This document shows, in pieces, positions 1 through 4,239 of a stretch of DNA of 6,452 bases (position 1 is its first letter; every line of letters begins with the position of its first letter). Position numbers and translations under genes: made by a program. The stretch is from Halococcaceae archaeon (lineage in GTDB: Archaea; Halobacteriota; Halobacteria; Halobacteriales; Halalkalicoccaceae): positions 1-6,452 of the forward strand of contig SKWB01000036.1 in assembly GCA_007129135.1 (NCBI GenBank), given 5' to 3'. The notes under the pieces were generated by a model. The model was not told where the DNA came from and did no database searches. It saw only the letters and a list, made by a program, of their open reading frames with translations.

Positions 1-86
1 CTCCGGTTCGGGAACTGGCCGGTCTCGACCATCCGTTCGACCTCTTCTATCTGCTGTTCTGGGATTCGCAGTGTCACACGTTCCAT
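1..86 (-). CDS. cdrS: CdrS, short ribbon-helix-helix cell-division regulator (5' end only)
   Basis: The minus strand from 86 encodes 28 codons, starting [20 protein letters not shown] and continuing ETGQFPNR before the window edge. This is the opening beta strand (VTLRIP) and first helix of a CopG/Arc-type ribbon-helix-helix DNA-binding protein, and it matches what I remember of haloarchaeal CdrS, a protein of about 60 residues. Known from the family: CdrS is co-transcribed with the tubulin homologue ftsZ2 and controls cell division in Halobacterium and Haloferax. I therefore expect ftsZ2 just beyond position 1. The ATG at 84-86 is the only sensible start, because the RHH strand begins three residues later. 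There is no strong Shine-Dalgarno match close to it. cdrL lies 175 bp upstream on the same strand, and the gap holds a dense set of inverted repeats. Product call is strong; the C-terminal half is not visible. Confidence 0.87.
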   Translation of the reverse strand, partial: MERVTLRIPEQQIEEVERMVETGQFPNR

Positions 87-100
87 TGTTGGGTCCCCCT

Positions 101-131
101 TGGCGTAAGACGCCAATCGGTATCCACCGAT
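101..131 (-). promoter_or_regulatory. two adjacent hairpins in the cdrS leader
   Basis: Two perfect inverted repeats abut: TGGCG-TAAGA-CGCCA at 101-115 (5-bp arms, 5-base loop) and ATCGGT-ATCC-ACCGAT at 116-131 (6-bp arms, 4-base loop). In the minus-strand transcript they would fold into two consecutive stem-loops ending 14 bases before the cdrS start codon. The loop and inner stem of the first contain one of the GTAAGAC elements, so DNA-level and RNA-level roles cannot be separated by eye. Confidence 0.5.
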
Positions 132-188
132 CGTGTCTTACACACGCGCCGAATACGGCCCCATCCACGGCTCGCCGCACGACGCCTG

Positions 189-206
189 TGTAAGACGTGT
201 CTTACA
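189..206. repeat. 18-bp inverted repeat, candidate RHH operator
   Basis: TGTAAGAC-GT-GTCTTACA: two perfect 8-bp arms around a 2-bp centre. It lies about 30 bp downstream (minus strand) of the putative cdrS TATA element, where a bound protein would block initiation. The half-site is the same as that repeated at 105-111 and 135-141. Confidence 0.75.
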
Positions 207-261
207 TGCCCCTATCGAGTCCCTGATTTGTCTTAAATCTACCGGCCACGTATTACACTCG

Positions 262-753
262 CTACGGGTCGAGCACGTCCGCGGCCGGCGTCCGACGCCC
301 ACAGGTCGGACAGAACGCCCAGTCCGAGCGGATCTCGTCGCCGCAGTCACAGAAGACGCGGTTCGACCGCTTCTCCCCGCAGTTCGAGCAGTGGACGTGG
401 TCCGCGGCGACCGTCTCACCACAGCGTCCACAGGCCGCCATCGTCCCCTCGCTCGTCTCGGAATCGCGGGACGACGCCGTGTCCGACGCGTGGGAGACGG
501 TCCGTTCGTCGTCGATGTTGACGGTGACGCTCACCTCCTGTGGCGGCGCGCGCGCGCCGACGCGCTCCTCGACGAGCGCGTCGATCCGCTGGGCGAGGAC
601 GTCGTCGAGGCTCTCGCGTTCGGGCGCCGCTGGGGCGCCGGCGGCGTCGAGATACCGTCTGAGCGCCTCGCGCATCACCTCGCTCTTCGAGGCGTCGAGC
701 GCCTCGATCCGCTCGACGAGGTCCTCGTCCGCCCGGAACGTGATCTTGCTCAT
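262..753 (-). CDS. cdrL: CdrL, long ribbon-helix-helix regulator with two zinc ribbons
   Basis: A 163-residue acidic protein. Residues 1-38 form a ribbon-helix-helix domain (strand SKITFRAD, helix about 10-20, helix about 22-37 with SKSEVMREALRRYL). Residues about 39-105 are a low-complexity linker containing a short helical stretch (DDVLAQRIDALVEERV). The C-terminus holds two zinc ribbons: C108/C111 with C122/C125, and C135/C137 with C148/C151. The second opens with CxC rather than the usual CxxC. RHH plus zinc ribbon, immediately upstream of cdrS on the same strand, is the arrangement of the haloarchaeal partner regulator named CdrL. I chose ATG 753 over the upstream ATG at 831 because it begins the RHH strand directly and a TATA-like CATATCTC (783-790) sits about 30 bp away, implying a leader of only a few bases. 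Likely role: DNA-binding regulator of cdrS-ftsZ2 and possibly itself. Confidence 0.82.
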   Translation of the reverse strand: MSKITFRADEDLVERIEALDASKSEVMREALRRYLDAAGAPAAPERESLDDVLAQRIDALVEERVGARAPPQEVSVTVNIDDERTVSHASDTASSRDSETSEGTMAACGRCGETVAADHVHCSNCGEKRSNRVFCDCGDEIRSDWAFCPTCGRRTPAADVLDP

Positions 754-781
754 CTCCGTCTCAGGCGGGGGAACGCGGCCG

Positions 782-791
782 GGAGATATGA
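782..791 (-). promoter_or_regulatory. putative cdrL promoter (TATA element)
   Basis: Minus-strand TCATATCTC-type element centred near 787, about 27 bp before a start site that would fall around 760. This gives a very short leader for the ATG at 753. It contains no GTAAGAC element, unlike the cdrS promoter. Weak consensus match. Confidence 0.4.
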
Positions 792-833
792 GTTTTGCCA
801 CTCCGTCCGACGCGCGTCTCACACCGTCCAATG

Positions 834-846
834 AAAATTCTTAAGT
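834..846 (+). promoter_or_regulatory. putative tRNA-Tyr promoter (TATA element)
   Basis: An A/T-rich AAAATTCTTAAG stands out from GC-rich surroundings. Its centre is about 30 bp before the mature tRNA 5' end at 872, the expected distance for an archaeal TATA box serving a tRNA with a few leader bases. Confidence 0.55.
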
Positions 847-871
847 CCGGGAGCGGCGGACTCGTAGCTAT

Positions 872-945
872 CCGCCCTTAGCTCAGCCTGGTAGAGCAGC
901 CGACTGTAGATCGGCTTGCCCCCCGTTCAAATCGGGGAGGGCGGA
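872..945 (+). tRNA. tRNA-Tyr (anticodon GTA)
   Basis: A complete 74-base cloverleaf. Acceptor CCGCCCT (872-878) pairs with AGGGCGG (938-944), with discriminator A945. The D arm is GCTC/GAGC (881-884 and 894-897). The anticodon stem GCCGA/TCGGC carries the loop CTGTAGA, so the anticodon is GTA, tyrosine. The T arm is CCCCG-TTCAAAT-CGGGG (921-937). The C1-G72 first pair is the archaeal/eukaryotic tRNA-Tyr identity feature. No intron is present and CCA is not encoded. The gene diverges from cdrL. Its 3' end is copied 123 bp downstream (see the repeat entries). Confidence 0.96.
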
Positions 946-947
946 CT
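925..947 (+). repeat. tRNA-Tyr 3' end, first copy of 23-bp direct repeat
   Basis: The last base of the 5' T-stem strand, the T-loop, the 3' half of the T-stem, the 3' acceptor strand, the discriminator and two following bases (925-947) are repeated without mismatch at 1048-1070. Integrases of the tyrosine recombinase family commonly use this part of a tRNA gene as their attachment site. Confidence 0.9.
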
Positions 948-950
948 TTT
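947..950 (+). terminator. T-run after tRNA-Tyr
   Basis: TTTT begins one base after the discriminator; a short T-run of this kind is a typical archaeal tRNA transcription terminator. The duplicated copy at 1048-1070 lacks it. Confidence 0.5.
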
Positions 951-1000
951 GCTGCGAACGACGTGAGCAGTGGAGAGTCCACCCCGACACTGTTTGAACA

Positions 1001-1040
1001 CGCCAGTCGCAGCGCGCGAACGGTGTGACCGCGACCGTCT
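1001..1040. repeat. degenerate repeat following first tRNA-end copy
   Basis: Forty bases starting CGCCAGTC and ending CCGTCT align without gaps to 1128-1167, with 30 of 40 identical by my count. They lie 53 bases after the first 23-bp copy, against 57 after the second, so the similarity extends the duplication beyond the tRNA end. Confidence 0.6.
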
Positions 1041-1047
1041 GGCATCT

Positions 1048-1070
1048 GTTCAAATCGGGGAGGGCGGACT
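1048..1070 (+). repeat. duplicated tRNA-Tyr 3' end, second copy (att-like)
   Basis: An exact 23-bp copy of 925-947 starting 123 bp later. Sequence upstream of this copy does not resemble a tRNA, so it is only a 3' fragment and not a broken tRNA gene. No integrase lies nearby. It could mark the far end of an element that has been lost, or be part of a tandem duplication. Confidence 0.85.
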
Positions 1071-1127
1071 GCTTCTCGGTGGGACGAACGGCTACTGGAA
1101 AGCGTCCGGCCCGGGACGGTCCGTAAA

Positions 1128-1167
1128 CGCCAGTCACACGCCGCGAACGGAGCGATCCGGGCCGTCT
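1128..1167. repeat. degenerate repeat following second tRNA-end copy
   Basis: Partner of 1001-1040 (about 75 percent identical). Both copies contain GCGAACGG followed by a weakly complementary GC-rich stretch, the form of many haloarchaeal intergenic imperfect palindromes. A third, shorter relative, GCGAACGACGTGAGC, is at 954-968. Confidence 0.6.
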
Positions 1168-1328
1168 CGCGTCCGATCGAGTCGGGCGAGTGCCGGCTCC
1201 GAGCGTGTGGAAGCTTCGTTTTCGTGAACACGCGAGGTCGATCTCCGGCCGTGTTCGGCGTGTAATACGGTTACGGGAGCGGGGTGGACCGCCCTTTCCG
1301 GTGGAGATCCGGACGCGAGGCGGATCGC

Positions 1329-1637
1329 TCAGCGCTCTTCGAGTTCCTCTGCGCTGAGCTCGTCGTCCAGGTATCGCTCGCCGAGCTCCGCGAGGGAGTA
1401 CCGGTACTCCTCACCCTCGCGCTGGACGAGGAGGCCCCGGATCGCGAGCTGCCGACAGCGGTCGGCGACGTACTCCGCGCTCCGTTCGAGGTCCCGCGCG
1501 ATCACGGTGGGGGTCTCCGGCTCCGATCCACGGAGGCGCTGCATGATCCGTTCGTCCGTGTTCGTCATCCAATCGATCTGTAGCCGGGTCTTCTGCGGAC
1601 GAAAGCCGGCGTGCTTGATCCGGTCGAGCAGTCCCAT
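1329..1637 (-). CDS. small winged-helix DNA-binding protein, phiH1-repressor-like
   Basis: A 102-residue protein. Residues about 24-36 (MTNTDERIMQRLR) form a first helix, 43-50 (TPTVIARDL) and 51-70 (ERSAEYVADRCRQLAIRGLL) look like the helix-turn-helix with its recognition helix, and 72-88 (REGEEYRYSLAELG) looks like the wing. This resembles the many haloarchaeal small regulators annotated as phage phiH1 repressor-like; that family link is from memory. The ATG at 1637 is preferred because a TATA-like AAGAGTCATA (1661-1670, minus strand) lies 24-33 bp upstream, fitting leaderless initiation; the internal ATG at codon 24 is the alternative. A short CCCAT-GGA-ATGGG dyad (1633-1645) covers the start codon. 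There are no metal ligands or ligand-binding domain. It lies 58 bp downstream of the membrane hydrolase on the same strand, but its own promoter is plausible. Targets unknown. Confidence 0.75.
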   Translation of the reverse strand: MGLLDRIKHAGFRPQKTRLQIDWMTNTDERIMQRLRGSEPETPTVIARDLERSAEYVADRCRQLAIRGLLVQREGEEYRYSLAELGERYLDDELSAEELEER

Positions 1638-1695
1638 GGAATGGGTTCGAGAGCGAGCCGTATGACTCTTCTCAGCCCGTCGGGGGATCGGGGCC

Positions 1696-2223
1696 TCACA
1701 CCGGGAGCCGATCGCGTACGACGGCGGCCCCGGGGGCCCCGTCGTAGATCCAGAGCGCGAGTCCTGCGACGAGGATCGGGGCTTCGAGCCAGAGCGTCGT
1801 CACCTCGACCCCGCCGACCGTTCCGAGCGGTTTGACGCCGCTGTACTCGGGCATGTAGGTGACCGGCCAGAGGAGGAAGCCGAGTTCATGGTAATCGCCG
1901 GAGAGGACGTGCCAGGGGACGTCCGCCGCGACGTGCGAGAGGTAGCCGATCGCGAACGCGATGCCGAGTAGCGTGCGGTCGCTCCGACGGGCGAGGAGCC
2001 AGACGAGCGCGATCAGCGGCAGCGCGAACAGCAGTGAGTGTGCGAGCGCCCGGCCCACGGGAAACAGGCCGACCCAGTAGACGGGCCTGTCGATCAGGTC
2101 CGGCAGCGTACTCGCGACGACCGCGACGAGCGCCGCCGCGCCGGTCGGCGCTCGGTCGAGACGCCACCGAGCGTACCCGGCGTAACACAGGTAGGCGACG
2201 GCGAGGTGGACGACCGGCTGCAC
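1696..2223 (-). CDS. membrane metal-dependent hydrolase, DUF457/YdjM type
   Basis: A 175-residue hydrophobic protein. It shows the histidine/aspartate pattern of the LexA-regulated YdjM/DUF457 family of integral membrane metal-dependent hydrolases: H6 in the first segment, LPDLID with D42 and D45, AHSLLF with H62, and LSHVAADVPWH with H97, D101 and H105. Membrane segments are about 2-17, 29-45, 60-78, 84-103 and 145-160. The substrate is unknown; family members are suspected of acting on membrane lipids or their derivatives. The start is a GTG at 2221-2223, because the open frame upstream is not membrane-like, the family's N-terminal H falls at residue 6, and a run of six A/T bases (2247-2252) lies 24-29 bp before it, as for a leaderless transcript. 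It is divergent from the cupin gene. Confidence 0.8.
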   Translation of the reverse strand: MQPVVHLAVAYLCYAGYARWRLDRAPTGAAALVAVVASTLPDLIDRPVYWVGLFPVGRALAHSLLFALPLIALVWLLARRSDRTLLGIAFAIGYLSHVAADVPWHVLSGDYHELGFLLWPVTYMPEYSGVKPLGTVGGVEVTTLWLEAPILVAGLALWIYDGAPGAAVVRDRLPV

Positions 2224-2243
2224 GGACGGGCGTTCGTGAGTCG

Positions 2244-2254
2244 GCGAAAAAAGC
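2244..2254 (-). promoter_or_regulatory. putative leaderless promoter of the DUF457 gene
   Basis: Minus-strand GCTTTTTTCGC, with its T-run 24-29 bp upstream of the GTG at 2223. The spacing matches a haloarchaeal TATA-type element with transcription beginning at or next to the start codon, and this supports the short start. Confidence 0.5.
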
Positions 2255-2424
2255 GTGTCCCGGCAGCGGCAACCGTGAGGCCGCTCCCAGGGTCGGACGA
2301 GAGCGAGCGCCACACCTCCTGACGGTGATGGCGCGCCCGAGCGTCGAGGGGCGAGCCGGTGTTCGGCCCTCACACGACCGGGGTGACTCCACCCCGAGAC
2401 CCGATCGGATCGCCGAGCGCCTCA

Positions 2425-2442
2425 CCACCGAGGTCTCGGTGG
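2425..2442. promoter_or_regulatory. 18-bp dyad upstream of the cupin promoter, candidate operator
   Basis: CCACCGAG-GT-CTCGGTGG: perfect 8-bp arms with a 2-bp centre, ending 8 bp before the TATA-like CTATTTCT. A second, smaller dyad, GGGGTG-ACTC-CACCCC, is at 2380-2395. The rest of the 274-bp divergent gap (2224-2497) shows no gene. Confidence 0.5.
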
Positions 2443-2448
2443 GCGGCA

Positions 2449-2491
2449 GCTATTTCTCCTCGGTCGGCGACGAGAGCAGCGACGGTGGTGA
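2449..2491 (+). promoter_or_regulatory. cupin gene promoter and ribosome binding site
   Basis: A TATA-like CTATTTCT (2449-2456) would start transcription near 2480. GGTGGTGA (2484-2491) differs by one base from the GGAGGTGA complement of the 16S rRNA tail and stands six bases before the GTG at 2498. That spacing decides for the GTG over the ATG at 2528. Confidence 0.5.
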
Positions 2492-2497
2492 GAACTC

Positions 2498-3091
2498 GTG
2501 CCGACGCGCGACCGAGGAGTCGAGGAGATGGAACCGCTCGTCGTACGGACGTCCGCCGAGGAGACCGGCGGCGAGTTCGTCCGGTTCGAGCTCACGCTCT
2601 ACCCACGAGAGCGGGCAGACGAGCCTGAGGCCGCCCTCCACCACAGACGGTGGCCGATCGATTTCCCGACCGAACACGTCCACCCGAACCAGGACGAGCG
2701 CTGGGAGGTCCTTCGGGGTGGGCTGTACGTGTCCACCGGCGGCACCGAGAAACAGCTGGGTGAAGGGGAGGCAGTGACGCTCCCCGCGGGGGTGCCCCAT
2801 CGGATCTGGAACCCGCTGGACGAGCCCAGCCGCGTCGGCCTCGAGTTCCACCCCGCTCACGACGCACAGTCGCTCACGGAGACGCTGTTCGTGCTCGCAC
2901 AGCTGGGCGAGATAACCGAGACGGGACAGCTCCACCCGTTGCAGTTAGCCGTGACCCAGGCAGCACACCCCGATCACCTGTACCTGACGGCCATCCCCCG
3001 GAGCCTACAGCGTGTTCTCGTCGGGGTGCTCGCGCCGATCGGTCGACGCGCGGGGTACCGACCGGTCTATCGTCTCGACGCCTCGGGGTGA
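2498..3091 (+). CDS. cupin-domain protein
   Basis: A 197-residue protein with one complete cupin domain. Motif 1 is EHVHPNQDERWEVLRGG, with likely metal ligands H60, H62 and E67. Motif 2 is GEAVTLPAGVPHRIWN (90-105), an exact fit to G(X5)PxG(X2)H(X3)N, with H101 as the fourth ligand. All four ligands are present, so a metal-binding, possibly catalytic, cupin is likely, but the substrate cannot be read from the sequence. Residues about 122-197 form a C-terminal extension with a helix (DAQSLTETLFVLAQLG) and a stretch AIPRSLQRVLVGVLAPIGRRAG that could lie on a membrane; similar tails occur on other small haloarchaeal cupins as I recall. The GTG start at 2498 has a well-placed Shine-Dalgarno; ATG at 2528, ten codons in, is the alternative. 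It is divergent from the DUF457 gene, with a gap of 176 bp to the next gene. Probably a single-gene unit controlled through the dyad at 2425-2442. Confidence 0.8.
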   Translation: MPTRDRGVEEMEPLVVRTSAEETGGEFVRFELTLYPRERADEPEAALHHRRWPIDFPTEHVHPNQDERWEVLRGGLYVSTGGTEKQLGEGEAVTLPAGVPHRIWNPLDEPSRVGLEFHPAHDAQSLTETLFVLAQLGEITETGQLHPLQLAVTQAAHPDHLYLTAIPRSLQRVLVGVLAPIGRRAGYRPVYRLDASG

Positions 3092-3114
3092 TCGTCGGGA
3101 GCGGTGACCACGAC

Positions 3115-3131
3115 CGGGTGGGTGTCACCCG
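3115..3131 (+). terminator. hairpin after the cupin gene
   Basis: CGGGTG-GGTGT-CACCCG: 6-bp perfect stem and 5-base loop, 24 bases after the cupin stop codon. There is no T-run, so a role in ending or stabilising the transcript is only possible. Confidence 0.3.
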
Positions 3132-3169
3132 CTGCAAACCGCCCACTGGCTGGGAGAACACCACCAGAT

Positions 3170-3198
3170 GCATACATCACCTATCGTGGTAGATATGC
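3170..3198 (+). promoter_or_regulatory. putative promoter region of the eight-helix membrane gene
   Basis: The only A/T-rich patch in the 176-bp gap holds GCATA (3170-3174) and its inverted partner TATGC (3194-3198), each containing a TATA-like core. Either would give a leader of about 45-70 bases. A GGAG (3255-3258) nine bases before the ATG at 3268 is a possible ribosome binding site. Confidence 0.35.
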
Positions 3199-3267
3199 TT
3201 CGGGAGAGCACATGCACGTCACACGAACGGTCACAGTCGACCCGAAACCGCCACGGAGTACTCGCAG

Positions 3268-4116
3268 ATGGGTGTCGTAAGCTCGGCCGAGCGGGGAGCG
3301 ACGGCGGAGCCGACGCGGGACGATCGGGTGCTCCGGGTGACGCGCTGGAGCGGCTACGTCATCGCGCCGGTGCTGTTCCTCGCGTTCGTCACGCTCTACG
3401 GCGCACCGGACGCGACCGAACTCTACTTCGCCTGGCCGATCAGCCCCGACCTCACCCCGCTCCTGATGGGTGCGGGCTACGGCGCCGGCGTCTACTTCTT
3501 CTACCGGGTCGTCACGGTCGGAAGCTGGCACCGCGTCCACGTCCTCTTCCCGGGTATCGCCGTCTTCACACTGGCGATGGCCGTCGCGACGTACCTCCAC
3601 TGGGACGCGTTCACCCACGGACACGCCTCGACCTGGCTCTGGGTGGTCCTCTACGTCGTGACGCCGCTTCTCATCCCGGCGCTCTGGATCGCCAACGGCC
3701 GCACCGACCCACGGACGCATGCTCCCGGTACCGCCGAAGTACCGAGGGTCGTCCGGTGGGCGAGCGGCGCCGTCGGGGCCGCGCTGACCGCGATACTCGT
3801 CGTCCTGTTCGTCTTCCCGGAGCCGATGATCGAGGCGTGGCCGTGGGCGGTGAGTCCGCTCACCTCGCGGGTTCTGCTGGGGTGGGCCGCGGTCTTCGGC
3901 GTCGTCAGCCTCTACTTCGCGTTCGAGACCCGCTGGAGCGCCGCGAAGATCCCGATCGAGAGCCTCGTGATCTGGTTCGGGCTGCTGCTGGTCGGGTTCG
4001 CCCGCTCCTGGACCGACGTCGACCCGACGAACCCGATCCTGTGGCTTCTCCTCGGCGGGATCGCGGTCTACCTCGTCGGGCTCTCGACGCTCTACGTCCT
4101 CATGGAGCGGCGGTAG
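3268..4116 (+). CDS. unrecognised integral membrane protein, eight predicted helices
   Basis: I do not recognise a family. The 282-residue protein has a polar, charged N-terminus (1-27) and eight hydrophobic segments at about 28-45, 62-83, 89-111, 121-142, 166-184, 201-219, 229-246 and 256-278. A hydrophilic loop of about 20 residues (143-164, with RTDPRTHAPGTAEVPR) separates helices 1-4 from 5-8, suggesting a two-half fold. Acidic and aromatic-rich loops follow helix 1 (GAPDATELYFAWPISPDL) and helix 7 (SWTDVDPTNP). Helix 3 ends in YLHWDAFTHGH, a histidine/aspartate cluster that could bind metal or haem but is not diagnostic. The ATG at 3268 is supported by GGAG nine bases upstream. There is no signal peptide or transporter signature such as Walker motifs. 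It stands alone between the cupin and M24 genes with its own leader. Coding status is strong because of consistent membrane topology; function unknown. Confidence 0.78.
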   Translation: MGVVSSAERGATAEPTRDDRVLRVTRWSGYVIAPVLFLAFVTLYGAPDATELYFAWPISPDLTPLLMGAGYGAGVYFFYRVVTVGSWHRVHVLFPGIAVFTLAMAVATYLHWDAFTHGHASTWLWVVLYVVTPLLIPALWIANGRTDPRTHAPGTAEVPRVVRWASGAVGAALTAILVVLFVFPEPMIEAWPWAVSPLTSRVLLGWAAVFGVVSLYFAFETRWSAAKIPIESLVIWFGLLLVGFARSWTDVDPTNPILWLLLGGIAVYLVGLSTLYVLMERR

Positions 4117-4173
4117 GCGGCCGGCGGTGACGAACGCCCTCGGACACAGCTATCGACCGCTCTCGGGGTCACC

Positions 4174-4215
4174 GTTCGGGAGCCGGCGATCGATGCCCCC
4201 GAACTGAACGTTTTT
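4174..4215 (+). promoter_or_regulatory. M24 gene promoter with overlapping hairpin and T-run
   Basis: GTTTTTCT (4210-4217) has its T5 at 4211-4215, 25-29 bp before the ATG at 4240, the usual distance for a leaderless haloarchaeal transcript. Just upstream, GTTCGGG (4174-4180) and CCCGAAC (4198-4204) form a perfect 7-bp dyad with a 17-base loop. The same hairpin followed by the T-run could also end the transcript of the membrane gene, so terminator and TATA element may share these bases. Confidence 0.5.
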
Positions 4216-4239
4216 CTCACCGGACGCGAGCGAACGTGT

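Larger units (their letters stand above)
87..261 (-). promoter_or_regulatory. cdrS promoter and leader with repeated GTAAGAC/GTCTTAC elements
   Basis: This gap holds five related heptamers: GTAAGAC at 105-111, GTCTTAC at 135-141, GTAAGAC at 190-196, GTCTTAC at 199-205 and GTCTTAA at 230-236. A weaker relative, GTATTACA, is at 250-257. The pair at 190-205 forms an inverted repeat with 8-bp arms and a 2-bp centre (189-206). On the minus strand the most likely TATA element is TTTAAGA (231-237), which overlaps the 230-236 copy and lies inside a GATTT-N5-AAATC dyad (225-239). That would put the transcript start near 205-210, on the large dyad, with a leader of roughly 120 bases. Inferred: binding sites for an RHH dimer, most simply CdrS and/or CdrL, acting at the promoter. 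Confidence 0.6.
946..1328. other. gene-free stretch between tRNA-Tyr and the winged-helix gene
   Basis: About 380 bp without a credible coding region. The first 220 bp hold the tRNA-end duplication and its diverged flanks. The remainder contains small dyads, notably GAACAC-N19-GTGTTC (1226-1256) and the overlapping ACACGC/GCGTGT pair (1228-1263), which lie 3' of the minus-strand gene ending at 1329 and may form its transcript end. Open frames here translate into tRNA-derived peptide (for example SALPDLN) and are not genes. Confidence 0.6.

Noticed and set aside
754..831. 26-codon N-terminal extension of CdrL from the ATG at 831
   Set aside because: The extension is not RHH-like, would overlap the putative TATA element, and RHH proteins normally begin at the beta strand that follows the ATG at 753.
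878..1231. Two overlapping minus-strand open frames across the tRNA-Tyr gene and its duplicated end
   Set aside because: They are translations of the antisense tRNA and of its 3' repeat (SALPDLN peptides), a familiar annotation artefact.
1293..1300. CCGCCCTT resembling the tRNA-Tyr 5' end
   Set aside because: Only eight bases match and the following sequence does not continue the tRNA, so chance is sufficient in GC-rich DNA.
2224..2373. 50-codon N-terminal extension of the DUF457 protein
   Set aside because: It is Arg/Pro-rich and not membrane-like, contains the leaderless promoter element, and the family's first histidine falls correctly after the GTG at 2223.
2034..2777. 247-codon plus-strand open frame across the DUF457 start and the cupin gene
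   Set aside because: It crosses two supported genes and the promoter region, is Arg/Ser-rich and has no recognisable domain.
3168..4130. 320-codon plus-strand open frame overlapping the membrane protein
   Set aside because: Arg/Pro-rich shadow in another frame; the overlapped frame encodes eight regular hydrophobic segments.
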